Shown: piece after piece, positions 7,970 to 14,468 of the stretch | Position numbering within the stretch: the first letter of the stretch is position 1 | Layout of the letters: the number at the start of each line of letters is the position of its first letter | DNA from: Cryomorphaceae bacterium | GTDB lineage: Bacteria; Bacteroidota; Bacteroidia; Flavobacteriales; Schleiferiaceae | Direction: 5' to 3' | Length of the DNA stretch: 19,188 bases | Assembly: GCA_013911625.1 (NCBI GenBank) | Contig: JACESW010000006.1 | Coordinates: 1 to 19,188, forward strand | Position numbers and translations under genes: made by a program | The notes under the pieces: model-generated | What the model was told of the DNA's origin: nothing | The model's input: the letters and a program-made list of their open reading frames with translations, nothing else | Databases searched by the model: none

Positions 7970-9189
7970 GCCAATTTTTTACGCAAGGTGATGTGCGTAA
8001 TCTCTGGCCACATACCTACACGACCCGGGAAGGCCAAGAATCCGAATCCTCTATTTACATGCAGGACCTGACCGTCCGGTTCAGGGTACAATCCAGCCCA
8101 CTTTGGGTATTTGAATTTTACAGGAGACCATTTGATCCAACCGGGAATCTCAATCCCAAACTGCATGCCGTGCGTATGACCACTTAAGGTGAGGTGCACT
8201 TTTTTGGAGTGTTGTTTGACTTCGGCATCAAAATGCGATGGATCGTGACTCAGCAATACGGTAAAGGCATCTTTAGGAATACCGTTTAAGGCCTCTTGTA
8301 AATCACCGTATTGGGGGAAAGGGGGCAGGCCCCAGTTCTCTACGCCCGCCAGATAAAGACGTTGCTCATTACGCTCGAAGAATCGGCTTTCGTTCAGGAG
8401 AAGGTCCATGCCCATCTCGGCATGGATTTCTTTGAGTCGATCCAAATTATCCACCTTCGCTTGAGCGGAGGGGAAGCGCCAATAGTCGCCATAATCGTGA
8501 TTTCCCAGGATGGAGAACACACCGTTCTTCCCATTGAGTTTTTTAAATGTATCGATCCACGGCTCTGCTTCAGTGGCAATATTGTTGACCATATCTCCGG
8601 TGAACATGATGGCATCTGCACCGAGTTCGTTGACCATTTGAACACCGTATTCTACCTTTTCTTGATTGTCAAAGGATCCGCTATGAATGTCGGAGATCTG
8701 AGCAATAGTGAATCCGTCGAATTCATCAGGAAGGTCTTCAAATTCTAAGGTGTGGCTGATCACACGGTAACGGTAGCGTCCTTTCCAAATACCGTCGATG
8801 ATGGCAATAAACGGAATGGCCGCGAGACCTAAAGCAATCTGTGAGATGAAGGTTCGGCGTCCCGGCAGGGTGGTAGGCTGGGTAGTGGCGGCACGAAAAA
8901 GGAATTGGCCCAAACGGGTAATATCCTCGATCAATAATGGGAGGACAGCGACCAATTTTGGAACGGCCAACAAGATGCTTGCTCCCATCAGGACACCGAG
9001 GTATTTATAATCTACTTTACCGCTGCTCATGAGCACGGAAATGCTGACACTTAGAATGATGTAGGCGAGCGTGATTCCCCAATAAATCCATGGGGTGGCG
9101 GTAGAACGGAAGACGGTTTTGAAAGCTTGATAGGCGTATAGGTCTATGGCAAGTACAAATCCCAGGGTAAAGAGGATTCTAAAGATCAT
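7966..9189 (-). CDS. membrane-anchored calcineurin-like metallophosphoesterase
   Basis: Probable YkuE-like metal-dependent phosphoesterase of 407 residues from the chosen start. The N-terminal region has hydrophobic helices (IFRILFTLGFVLAIDLYAY; IYWGITLAYIILSVSI; LGVLMGASILLAVPKLVAVLPLL), then a GRRTFISQIALGLAAIPF segment resembling an internal twin-arginine or start-transfer element, followed by the catalytic domain. The five phosphoesterase blocks are all present: SDIHSG, FTGDMVNN, LGNHDYG, LSHDPS and LSGHTHGMQ. The substrate is not predictable. The frame can be extended upstream to an ATG at 9249, adding 20 polar residues before MIFRILF; I prefer 9189 because family members begin directly with this helix and because the longer start would reach into the polA promoter region. 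Convergent with crtY-blh, and divergent from polA. Confidence 0.88.
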   Translation of the reverse strand: MIFRILFTLGFVLAIDLYAYQAFKTVFRSTATPWIYWGITLAYIILSVSISVLMSSGKVDYKYLGVLMGASILLAVPKLVAVLPLLIEDITRLGQFLFRAATTQPTTLPGRRTFISQIALGLAAIPFIAIIDGIWKGRYRYRVISHTLEFEDLPDEFDGFTIAQISDIHSGSFDNQEKVEYGVQMVNELGADAIMFTGDMVNNIATEAEPWIDTFKKLNGKNGVFSILGNHDYGDYWRFPSAQAKVDNLDRLKEIHAEMGMDLLLNESRFFERNEQRLYLAGVENWGLPPFPQYGDLQEALNGIPKDAFTVLLSHDPSHFDAEVKQHSKKVHLTLSGHTHGMQFGIEIPGWIKWSPVKFKYPKWAGLYPEPDGQVLHVNRGFGFLAFPGRVGMWPEITHITLRKKLA

Positions 9190-9302
9190 AATATCTGAAT
9201 GTATACTGAGTATCAACGCCATGGGAAGCGTATTGTTTTCCGTCCACAAAACTCGTTATTTAAGTGGGAAGTAGCTAACTTCCGATTTCAATATTTCCAC
9301 TC
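9190..9302. promoter_or_regulatory. divergent phosphoesterase/polA intergenic region
   Basis: 113 bp from the preferred phosphoesterase start. For polA a weak promoter can be proposed: TTG at 9233-9235 and TATTTAAG at 9257-9264, 21 bases apart, with two mismatches to the TAnnTTTG box. A small hairpin GGAAGT-AGCTA-ACTTCC (9267-9283) would lie in the polA leader. Evidence is weak for both elements. Confidence 0.3.
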
Positions 9303-12134
9303 ATGGGTCAAGACACTCCTGCAGCTGAAAAAAAGCTGTTTTTATTAGATGCTTACGCGCTTATTTTTCGTGCATACTTCGCCTTTGCGAAGAATCCACG
9401 CATTACTTCAGGCGGTTTAGATACTTCTGCGATTTATGGTTTTACCAGTGCACTATTGGATCTATTAAGTAAGGAGAATCCGTCTCATATCGCTGTTTGT
9501 TTTGATTTGCCGCAGCCGACAGAGCGTCATGAAATCTTCCCAGAGTACAAGGCGAATAGAGATGCTACCCCAGAGGCCATTAAACTGGCTGTTCCGTACA
9601 TCCATAAAATTTTAGAGGCATTTAAAATTCCGGCCTTAGGTGTACCAGGCTATGAGGCCGATGATGTTATAGGTACCCTAGCAAAAAAAGCGGAGCAAGA
9701 AGGGTTCACCACCTACATGATGACACCTGATAAGGATTTTGGGCAGCTGGTGAGCGAGAATATATTTATGTACCGCCCGGCGCGCGGGGGGAATCCTCCA
9801 GAAGTTTGGGGCGAGGCTGAGGTCTGTGAGAAGTTCGACCTCGATAATGTCCAGCAGGTTATTGACTACTTAGGCATGATGGGCGATGCTGTTGACAATA
9901 TCCCCGGTCTACCCGGAGTAGGAGCAAAAACAGCGAGCAAGCTGTTGAAGCAATACGGCTCGCTAGAAGAAACCTTGGAACATGCAGATGAGATTAAGGG
10001 AAAGTTGGGAGAGAAGATTCGTGACAATGCCGAACTGGGTATTTTATCCAAGCGTTTGGCGCGAATTATCACAGAGGTGCCTATTGATCTCGCACCAGAA
10101 ACCTTGACTAGAGACCCGTGGGATCAGGACGGTTTGATGGACATTTTCGAAGAGCTTGAGTTTAGAACGCTTGGCCGTCGATTGGGATTAAAAAGAACCG
10201 GTGAGGAATCGGCCGAAGCTGCGCCAGCGCCAACAAAGAAAGTAAAGCTTACGTCCAACGATCAAATGAGTTTGTTCGGTGGAGACGATGCGCCGACACA
10301 AGAGGCTGCTGTGGTAAGTTCAAGAAATTCTGTGGCCAATTCCGACCACCTTTATCAACTGGTTGAAACTATCGAGGAGGCAAGACAGTTGGCCTACTTA
10401 TTGGCTGAAAAGTCTTCGGTGGCCTTTGATACTGAGACTACCTCTTTGAATGTTTTGGATGCGGAAGTCGTAGGTATGAGTTTTTCGTATGCTTCCGGTA
10501 AGGCGTATTACGTTCCGGTGCCTGCGGATAGAGCAAAAGCCGAAGAGTGGCTTATGGTGTTTAAGCCTTTCTGGGATAGTGCGGGTGAAAAAATTGGCCA
10601 GAACATCAAATACGATTTGAGTGTCTTGATGAACTATGGCGTTGAGGTGAAGGGGCCATTGTTTGATACGATGATCGCCCATTATTTGATTCAGCCCGAC
10701 ATGCGCCATAATATGGATATTCTCGCAGAGACTTATCTAAATTATGAGACCATTTCCATTGAGTCTATCCTTGGAAAGAAAGGAAAGAATCAGAAAAATA
10801 TGCGCGATATTGAACCGGCTGCGGTGCTTGATTATGCGGCAGAAGACGCGGATATCACTTTCCAACTCAAGCAGGTTTTTGAGCCAAAACTGTCAGAAAC
10901 AGGCGTAGATAAAGTGTTCCACAATATTGAAATGCCGCTTGTGCCTGTGCTCGCTCGTATGGAGCGCGAGGGTATTAAGGTGGATGTAGATGCCCTGAAT
11001 AGCTACAGTGGAGAATTGGGTGAAATTATTGTTCGATTAGAGCATGAGATCATTGAGATGGCAGGACGTCCGTTTAATGTGGGCTCCCCACGACAGTTGG
11101 GTGAGGTGTTGTTCGATGATTTAAAGCTCTCGGACAAGCCTAAGAAAACAAAGACCGGCCAATATGCCACTTCCGAAGCGATACTTGAAGGATTGCGCAA
11201 GAGCCATCCCATTATCGAGCATATTCTCAACTTCCGCGAGTTGAAGAAATTGAAGAGCACGTATGTAGACGCCTTGCCAGAATTGGTTCACGATGTGACG
11301 GGTAGAATTCACACAAGCTTTAATCAGACGGTCGCTGCGACGGGTCGATTGTCTTCGACCAATCCTAATCTTCAAAACATTCCAATCCGAACAGAAAACG
11401 GCCGTAAGGTGCGTGCGATGTTCGTACCTGCCAATGAAGAGCACATACTCATGGCGGCGGATTACAGCCAGATTGAGCTCCGTGTCATTGCAGCATTAGC
11501 GGGCGACGAGGCAATGATTAGTGCTTTTAAGAACGGCGAAGACATTCACCGTGCTACTGCAGCAAAGGTGTTTGAGGTGGCTCCTGAAGAAGTGACTAGA
11601 GAACAACGTTCGAATGCAAAAACGGTTAATTTTGGTATCGTCTACGGGGTGAGCGCCTTTGGATTGAGTCAGCAAACTGATATGAGCCGTAAGGAAGCGA
11701 AAGCAGCCATTGACGGATACTTTAGAACTTATCCAGGCATCAAGGAGTACATGGATAAACAAGTGGCCGTTGCTCGTGATAAGGGATATGTTGAAACGAT
11801 CACAGGTCGACGTCGCTATTTAAAGGATATTGATAGCCGTAATGCAGTAGTTCGTGGACACAGCGAACGCAACGCAGTCAATGCACCCATCCAAGGGTCT
11901 GCAGCAGATATTATCAAACTTGCCATGATTGAGCTTGATCGTGCCATGCGTGATGCCAATATGAAGTCAAAAATGCTGTTACAGGTTCACGATGAATTGG
12001 TTTTTGATGCTCGTATTGAGGAATTAGAGGCTTTAAAATCATTGGTCATTGAAAAGATGGAAGCGGCTGTTTCCCTCGCTGTTCCTATGGTCGCGGAGGT
12101 AGGAACTGGAGCGAATTGGCTCGAAGCACACTAA
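9303..12134 (+). CDS. polA: DNA polymerase I
   Basis: Repair and Okazaki-fragment-processing polymerase, 943 residues, with all three domains intact. The 5'-3' flap nuclease spans about 10-300 (FLLDAYALIFRAYFA, GYEADDVIGTLA, TPDKDFGQLV, GDAVDNIPGLPGVGAKTA). The 3'-5' exonuclease, about 345-535, has active motifs: DTETTS with Asp376 and Glu378, NIKYDLS with Asp438, and YAAEDAD with Tyr511 and Asp515, so proofreading should work. The polymerase domain, about 540-943, carries motif A ADYSQIELRVIA (Asp720), motif B RSNAKTVNFGIVYG with Phe777, the residue that favours dNTP over ddNTP, and motif C VHDEL (896-899 core). The linker between the nuclease and exonuclease domains (about 300-345) is low in complexity and contains QMSLF at 321-325, which resembles a sliding-clamp-binding peptide. 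A clear housekeeping gene; no terminator follows it. Confidence 0.98.
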   Translation: MGQDTPAAEKKLFLLDAYALIFRAYFAFAKNPRITSGGLDTSAIYGFTSALLDLLSKENPSHIAVCFDLPQPTERHEIFPEYKANRDATPEAIKLAVPYIHKILEAFKIPALGVPGYEADDVIGTLAKKAEQEGFTTYMMTPDKDFGQLVSENIFMYRPARGGNPPEVWGEAEVCEKFDLDNVQQVIDYLGMMGDAVDNIPGLPGVGAKTASKLLKQYGSLEETLEHADEIKGKLGEKIRDNAELGILSKRLARIITEVPIDLAPETLTRDPWDQDGLMDIFEELEFRTLGRRLGLKRTGEESAEAAPAPTKKVKLTSNDQMSLFGGDDAPTQEAAVVSSRNSVANSDHLYQLVETIEEARQLAYLLAEKSSVAFDTETTSLNVLDAEVVGMSFSYASGKAYYVPVPADRAKAEEWLMVFKPFWDSAGEKIGQNIKYDLSVLMNYGVEVKGPLFDTMIAHYLIQPDMRHNMDILAETYLNYETISIESILGKKGKNQKNMRDIEPAAVLDYAAEDADITFQLKQVFEPKLSETGVDKVFHNIEMPLVPVLARMEREGIKVDVDALNSYSGELGEIIVRLEHEIIEMAGRPFNVGSPRQLGEVLFDDLKLSDKPKKTKTGQYATSEAILEGLRKSHPIIEHILNFRELKKLKSTYVDALPELVHDVTGRIHTSFNQTVAATGRLSSTNPNLQNIPIRTENGRKVRAMFVPANEEHILMAADYSQIELRVIAALAGDEAMISAFKNGEDIHRATAAKVFEVAPEEVTREQRSNAKTVNFGIVYGVSAFGLSQQTDMSRKEAKAAIDGYFRTYPGIKEYMDKQVAVARDKGYVETITGRRRYLKDIDSRNAVVRGHSERNAVNAPIQGSAADIIKLAMIELDRAMRDANMKSKMLLQVHDELVFDARIEELEALKSLVIEKMEAAVSLAVPMVAEVGTGANWLEAH

Positions 12135-12146
12135 ATTTTCCAGGAG

Positions 12147-12160
12147 AACGTCAAGACGTT
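12147..12160. repeat. inverted repeat downstream of polA
   Basis: AACGTC-AA-GACGTT: 6-bp arms with only two bases between them. No T-run follows, and the loop is too small for a good RNA hairpin, so a protein-binding site near the tetR promoter is more likely than a terminator. Function unknown. Confidence 0.4.
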
Positions 12161-12171
12161 GCTAATTATAG

Positions 12172-12179
12172 TATATTAG
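12172..12179 (+). promoter_or_regulatory. candidate -7 box of the tetR gene
   Basis: TATATTAG matches the Bacteroidota TAnnTTTG box with one mismatch and lies 16 bases before the tetR ATG. No good -33 TTG is found at the usual spacing. It overlaps the first bases of the 18-bp operator, as expected for autorepression. Confidence 0.4.
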
Positions 12180-12195
12180 TAAGTGATTACTTACT
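12178..12195. promoter_or_regulatory. TetR operator, copy 1
   Basis: AGTAAGTGATTACTTACT: perfect 7-bp arms around GATT, ending at the base before the tetR start codon. Size and symmetry suit a TetR/AcrR homodimer, and a related copy lies at the other end of the gene. Binding here would block tetR transcription, giving autoregulation. Confidence 0.75.
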
Positions 12196-12726
12196 ATGTC
12201 GAATAAACGCAATGACATTATATCTGCTGCCCTAGATTTGTTTTCTGAAAAGGGGTATGCGGCAACTTCTACCGCTCGAATTGCTCAGGAGGCAGGGGTG
12301 AGTGAAGGCCTTATATTTCGGCATTTTAAGAACAAGCGCGGTTTGGTGGAAGAATTGCTCCAGCAAAGCGACGATCGCTATCAGAATGAAATTCAACAGT
12401 TTATTTCGGTAGAGGATCCTGCAACACTCCTTCGTGCCTTTATAGACTACTCTGTGCGTACCATACAGTATGTGGATAGTGCGAAGATGTGGATTACCTC
12501 ATTGCGGCTTTCCCAGGAATTAGGTATAGATCATGAGTTGCGTTACGCGGTATTGCTGGAGCGACTTGCTTGGGCCTTAGGCGCTATAGGGCATGGAAAA
12601 CCGACGGATGTTGCACGCACTTTGCTAAGCGCGCAAGAAGGAATGTTGGCACCGGGTGCATTGGGCCATATGGGTATAGTAGAATCCATTGCAGCTGGAA
12701 TGCGGGAATTGGTGCTGAATGAGTGA
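12196..12726 (+). CDS. TetR/AcrR-family transcriptional regulator
   Basis: 176-residue DNA-binding repressor. The N-terminal helix-turn-helix domain occupies about residues 5-52: RNDIISAALDLFSEKGYAATS, then IAQEAGVSEGLIFRHFKNK, with recognition helix about 36-44. The C-terminal ligand-binding part (about 60-176) is helical with no family signature I can name. The ATG directly abuts the operator palindrome. A second copy of this palindrome overlaps the 3' end of the gene and precedes a TAGATTTG promoter box. The downstream RND efflux operon suggests a drug- or stress-responsive repressor of efflux; that target assignment is inference, because a terminator and a second regulator gene lie between. 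The ligand is unknown. Confidence 0.92.
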   Translation: MSNKRNDIISAALDLFSEKGYAATSTARIAQEAGVSEGLIFRHFKNKRGLVEELLQQSDDRYQNEIQQFISVEDPATLLRAFIDYSVRTIQYVDSAKMWITSLRLSQELGIDHELRYAVLLERLAWALGAIGHGKPTDVARTLLSAQEGMLAPGALGHMGIVESIAAGMRELVLNE

Positions 12727-12739
12727 GTAATTACTTATT
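12722..12739. promoter_or_regulatory. TetR operator, copy 2
   Basis: AGTGAGTAATTACTTATT matches operator copy 1 at 15 of 18 positions and has the perfect core AGTAATTACT at 12726-12735. It straddles the tetR stop codon and lies just upstream of a TAGATTTG box, in the spacer where a repressor would block RNA polymerase. Confidence 0.6.
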
Positions 12740-12745
12740 ATTGAG

Positions 12746-12753
12746 TAGATTTG
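12746..12753 (+). promoter_or_regulatory. promoter -7 box downstream of tetR
   Basis: TAGATTTG is a full match to the Bacteroidota TAnnTTTG consensus, seven bases after operator copy 2. The expected -33 TTG is not present at ideal spacing, so strength is uncertain. It would start a transcript near 12757-12760. Confidence 0.5.
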
Positions 12754-12754
12754 C

Positions 12755-12833
12755 AATCTCAACGAATATTGTTTGATTTTCATTGAGGTTATAACACGAA
12801 ATCCTGGGCACATCGCGGTCCGGGATTTTTTTT
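12755..12833 (+). ncRNA. candidate short terminated RNA or operon leader
   Basis: A stretch of about 75 bases bounded by a TAGATTTG box and an intrinsic terminator, with no convincing ORF. It could fold into a first stem, AATCTCAA (12755-12762) with TTGAGGTT (12783-12790), 8 pairs including one G-T and a 20-base loop, followed by the terminator stem. It may be a regulated small RNA, an attenuator leader of the efflux operon, or simply the terminated tail of the tetR transcript. Confidence 0.3.
12800..12833 (+). terminator. intrinsic terminator between tetR and the efflux operon
   Basis: Stem AATCCTGG (12800-12807) pairs with CCGGGATT (12820-12827), with one T-G wobble and a 12-base loop, and runs into eight T residues (12826-12833). 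It should stop transcripts coming from tetR, so the marR operon needs its own promoter. Confidence 0.8.
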
Positions 12834-12869
12834 GTTAAAAAGATGTCTTACGTGAGCAATTCCGGCCTG

Positions 12870-12891
12870 ATTGTTGTAATTATGCAACAAT
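12870..12891. promoter_or_regulatory. candidate MarR operator and promoter of the efflux operon
   Basis: Arms ATTGTTG (12870-12876) and CAACAAT (12885-12891) are perfect inverted repeats around an 8-base spacer. The spacer holds TAATTATG (12877-12884), one mismatch from the TAnnTTTG box. A MarR dimer bound here would cover the -7 box of its own operon, about 22 bases before the marR start. The length and TTG...CAA symmetry suit MarR-type sites. Confidence 0.5.
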
Positions 12892-12912
12892 TGTTCAAAC
12901 ACCCTTAGCAAT

Positions 12913-13368
12913 TTGACTTCGAACATCACCCATTTTCTTCCGTACCTAATAGGAAAGGCTCATAAAAACCTGAGAAACATTATGGTTTCTGAGCTTGAGA
13001 ACAAAGGGCTGCAAATCAATGCGGCTGCTTTGCCTATTCTCGGTAAGATGCTTCTTGGAGGTGGTTCAGTACAGCAAGGAGCTCTTGTGGAACTGCTTGA
13101 AGTGGATCGGCACCGCGTGAGCCGTATGGTCAAGGAGTTGCAGGGGGCGGACATTGTAGCCGTGGAACAGAATCCAGGGAATAAGCGAGAGAATATTTTG
13201 GTGTTTACCAAGCACGGGAAATCAGTGATTAGGATCATAGATGAGACGGCGGTAGACATTACAGAATTGGCTTTCCAAGGAATATCAAAAGAAGCTCGTG
13301 AAATCACCGAGCATACATTAAGACAAATCACCAAAAACCTCAATCCAGAAAATTATGAAGTGGATTAA
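12913..13368 (+). CDS. MarR-family transcriptional regulator
   Basis: 151-residue winged-helix regulator and first gene of the efflux operon. N-terminal dimerisation helices (about 5-35) are followed by the DNA-binding domain: QQGALVELLEVDRHRVSRMVKEL, with recognition helix about 65-76, and a wing at about 85-99 (QNPGNKRENILVFT) with the basic residues usual at its tip. A C-terminal helix completes the dimer interface. The start is TTG: no ATG or GTG is in frame between it and the upstream stop at 12877-12879, and the first internal Met (residue 24) would remove a dimerisation helix. The gene overlaps the adaptor gene by 14 bp, so translation is probably coupled. It probably represses its own operon and is relieved by a pump substrate; the ligand is unknown. 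Confidence 0.88.
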   Translation: MTSNITHFLPYLIGKAHKNLRNIMVSELENKGLQINAAALPILGKMLLGGGSVQQGALVELLEVDRHRVSRMVKELQGADIVAVEQNPGNKRENILVFTKHGKSVIRIIDETAVDITELAFQGISKEAREITEHTLRQITKNLNPENYEVD

Positions 13369-14461
13369 AAATGCCATCATCGCATTAGCTATCCTAGCAG
13401 TAGGATTATTCGTTTCCAAGACCTTAGGCGGCATGTCCACTAAGGAAGAAATCAAAGAAGATAACATCAAGCTTCAGGTCCGTGTAGTAGACGCAAAGCT
13501 TGATACAGTTGCCTTGCCGATCACGGTATACGGCCGCCTAAATGCTGCCAACAGAGCGGATCTGCTTGCTGAGGTTAGTGGAACGTTTAAAGGTAGCGAC
13601 CGCGCCTTCTTGGAAGGGACGAGATTCTCCAAAGGCGAGACCATTATTCGCCTGGACGATAGTGAAGCGCGTGCCAATGCGATGAGTGTAAAAGGCAACT
13701 TCATCAATACGTTATTGGCCATTTTACCCGATTTGAATCAGGATTACCCTTCAGACTATGCACGTTTCAAAGCGTACTATGACAACACCAGCTTGAAGAA
13801 ATCCTTGGAGGCATTGCCGAAGGCTGAAGGCAAGCTCGAAAAGTTTTTGATCGCCCGTGGCATTCAAGGGGCCTTTTTCCAAGCCAAGAGCGCTGAGGAG
13901 CGTCTTGCTAAGTTTAGTATTACTGCACCTTTTAATGGTGTTGTGGCTGCGGCGAACGTAAAGCCGGGTAACCTAGTGAGTCCAGGACGCGCCTTGGGAA
14001 CCTTTGTAAATACCGACAGTTACGAATTGCGTAGCGCGGTGAGTCTTCGTTATGCCGACCAGTTAAGCGTGGGGCAAAAGGTGGCTTTCAGCTCTCCAGA
14101 TATCGCAGGCGCTTGGACAGGCACTATCTCGAGAATAGCTCCAGTGGTGGATGCGGCTTCGCAAAGCATCAATATTATTACTACAGTTCGTGGCGCAGCC
14201 TTGCGCGAAGGCATGTACCTCACCGGACAAATTCAAGGTATTGCCGTAATGGATGCCCTGAAACTTCCCGCGTCAATGGTCTTCGACAATAAGTACATGT
14301 ACATGATCGAAAGTGACAGCGTTTTGGCAAAGAACGAGGTTGAGGTTGTGGAATGGTTAGACAACGAGGTGATTGTACGTGGCGTAACAAATGGCGCTAC
14401 GATGGTGAACGAGCCGACGCTGAAAGCGGCGGCGGGATTGGTTGTTGTACCTGTGAAATAA
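13355..14461 (+). CDS. RND efflux periplasmic adaptor (HlyD/AcrA-type membrane fusion protein)
   Basis: 368-residue adaptor expected to bridge the RND permease and the TolC-like channel. An N-terminal uncleaved anchor or signal (about 6-20, AIIALAILAVGLFV) has no lipobox cysteine. Beta-barrel and lipoyl halves follow: GRLNAANRADLLAEVSG (60-76) and FSITAPFNGVVAAANVKPGNLVSPG (about 187-211), then a beta-barrel (about 222-295) and membrane-proximal domain to the end. The segment between the two lipoyl halves (about 104-187) is not the usual long heptad coiled-coil hairpin; it contains a proline-rich LPDLNQDYPSDYARFKAYY block. It overlaps marR by 14 bp and ends 7 bp before the permease, as expected for one operon. 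Confidence 0.92.
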   Translation: MKWIKNAIIALAILAVGLFVSKTLGGMSTKEEIKEDNIKLQVRVVDAKLDTVALPITVYGRLNAANRADLLAEVSGTFKGSDRAFLEGTRFSKGETIIRLDDSEARANAMSVKGNFINTLLAILPDLNQDYPSDYARFKAYYDNTSLKKSLEALPKAEGKLEKFLIARGIQGAFFQAKSAEERLAKFSITAPFNGVVAAANVKPGNLVSPGRALGTFVNTDSYELRSAVSLRYADQLSVGQKVAFSSPDIAGAWTGTISRIAPVVDAASQSINIITTVRGAALREGMYLTGQIQGIAVMDALKLPASMVFDNKYMYMIESDSVLAKNEVEVVEWLDNEVIVRGVTNGATMVNEPTLKAAAGLVVVPVK

Positions 14462-14468
14462 GGGAGCC

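Noticed and set aside
8311..8748. 145-codon plus-strand ORF opposite the phosphoesterase
   Set aside because: It lies wholly antisense to the conserved phosphoesterase motifs (GNHD, GDMVNN); it has no recognisable domain and is a frame shadow.
9190..9249. 20-residue N-terminal extension of the phosphoesterase from the ATG at 9249
   Set aside because: The added residues are polar and unlike the family, whose proteins usually start at the first membrane helix (MIFRILF here); the extension would also occupy the polA promoter region.
12147..12160. AACGTC-AA-GACGTT as a polA terminator
   Set aside because: The loop would be only two bases and no T-run follows; kept only as an inverted repeat of unknown role.
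12625..12813. 62-codon minus-strand ORF over the 3' end of tetR and the following spacer
   Set aside because: It covers the operator, the promoter box and the terminator stem, has no recognisable domain, and is low-complexity in composition.
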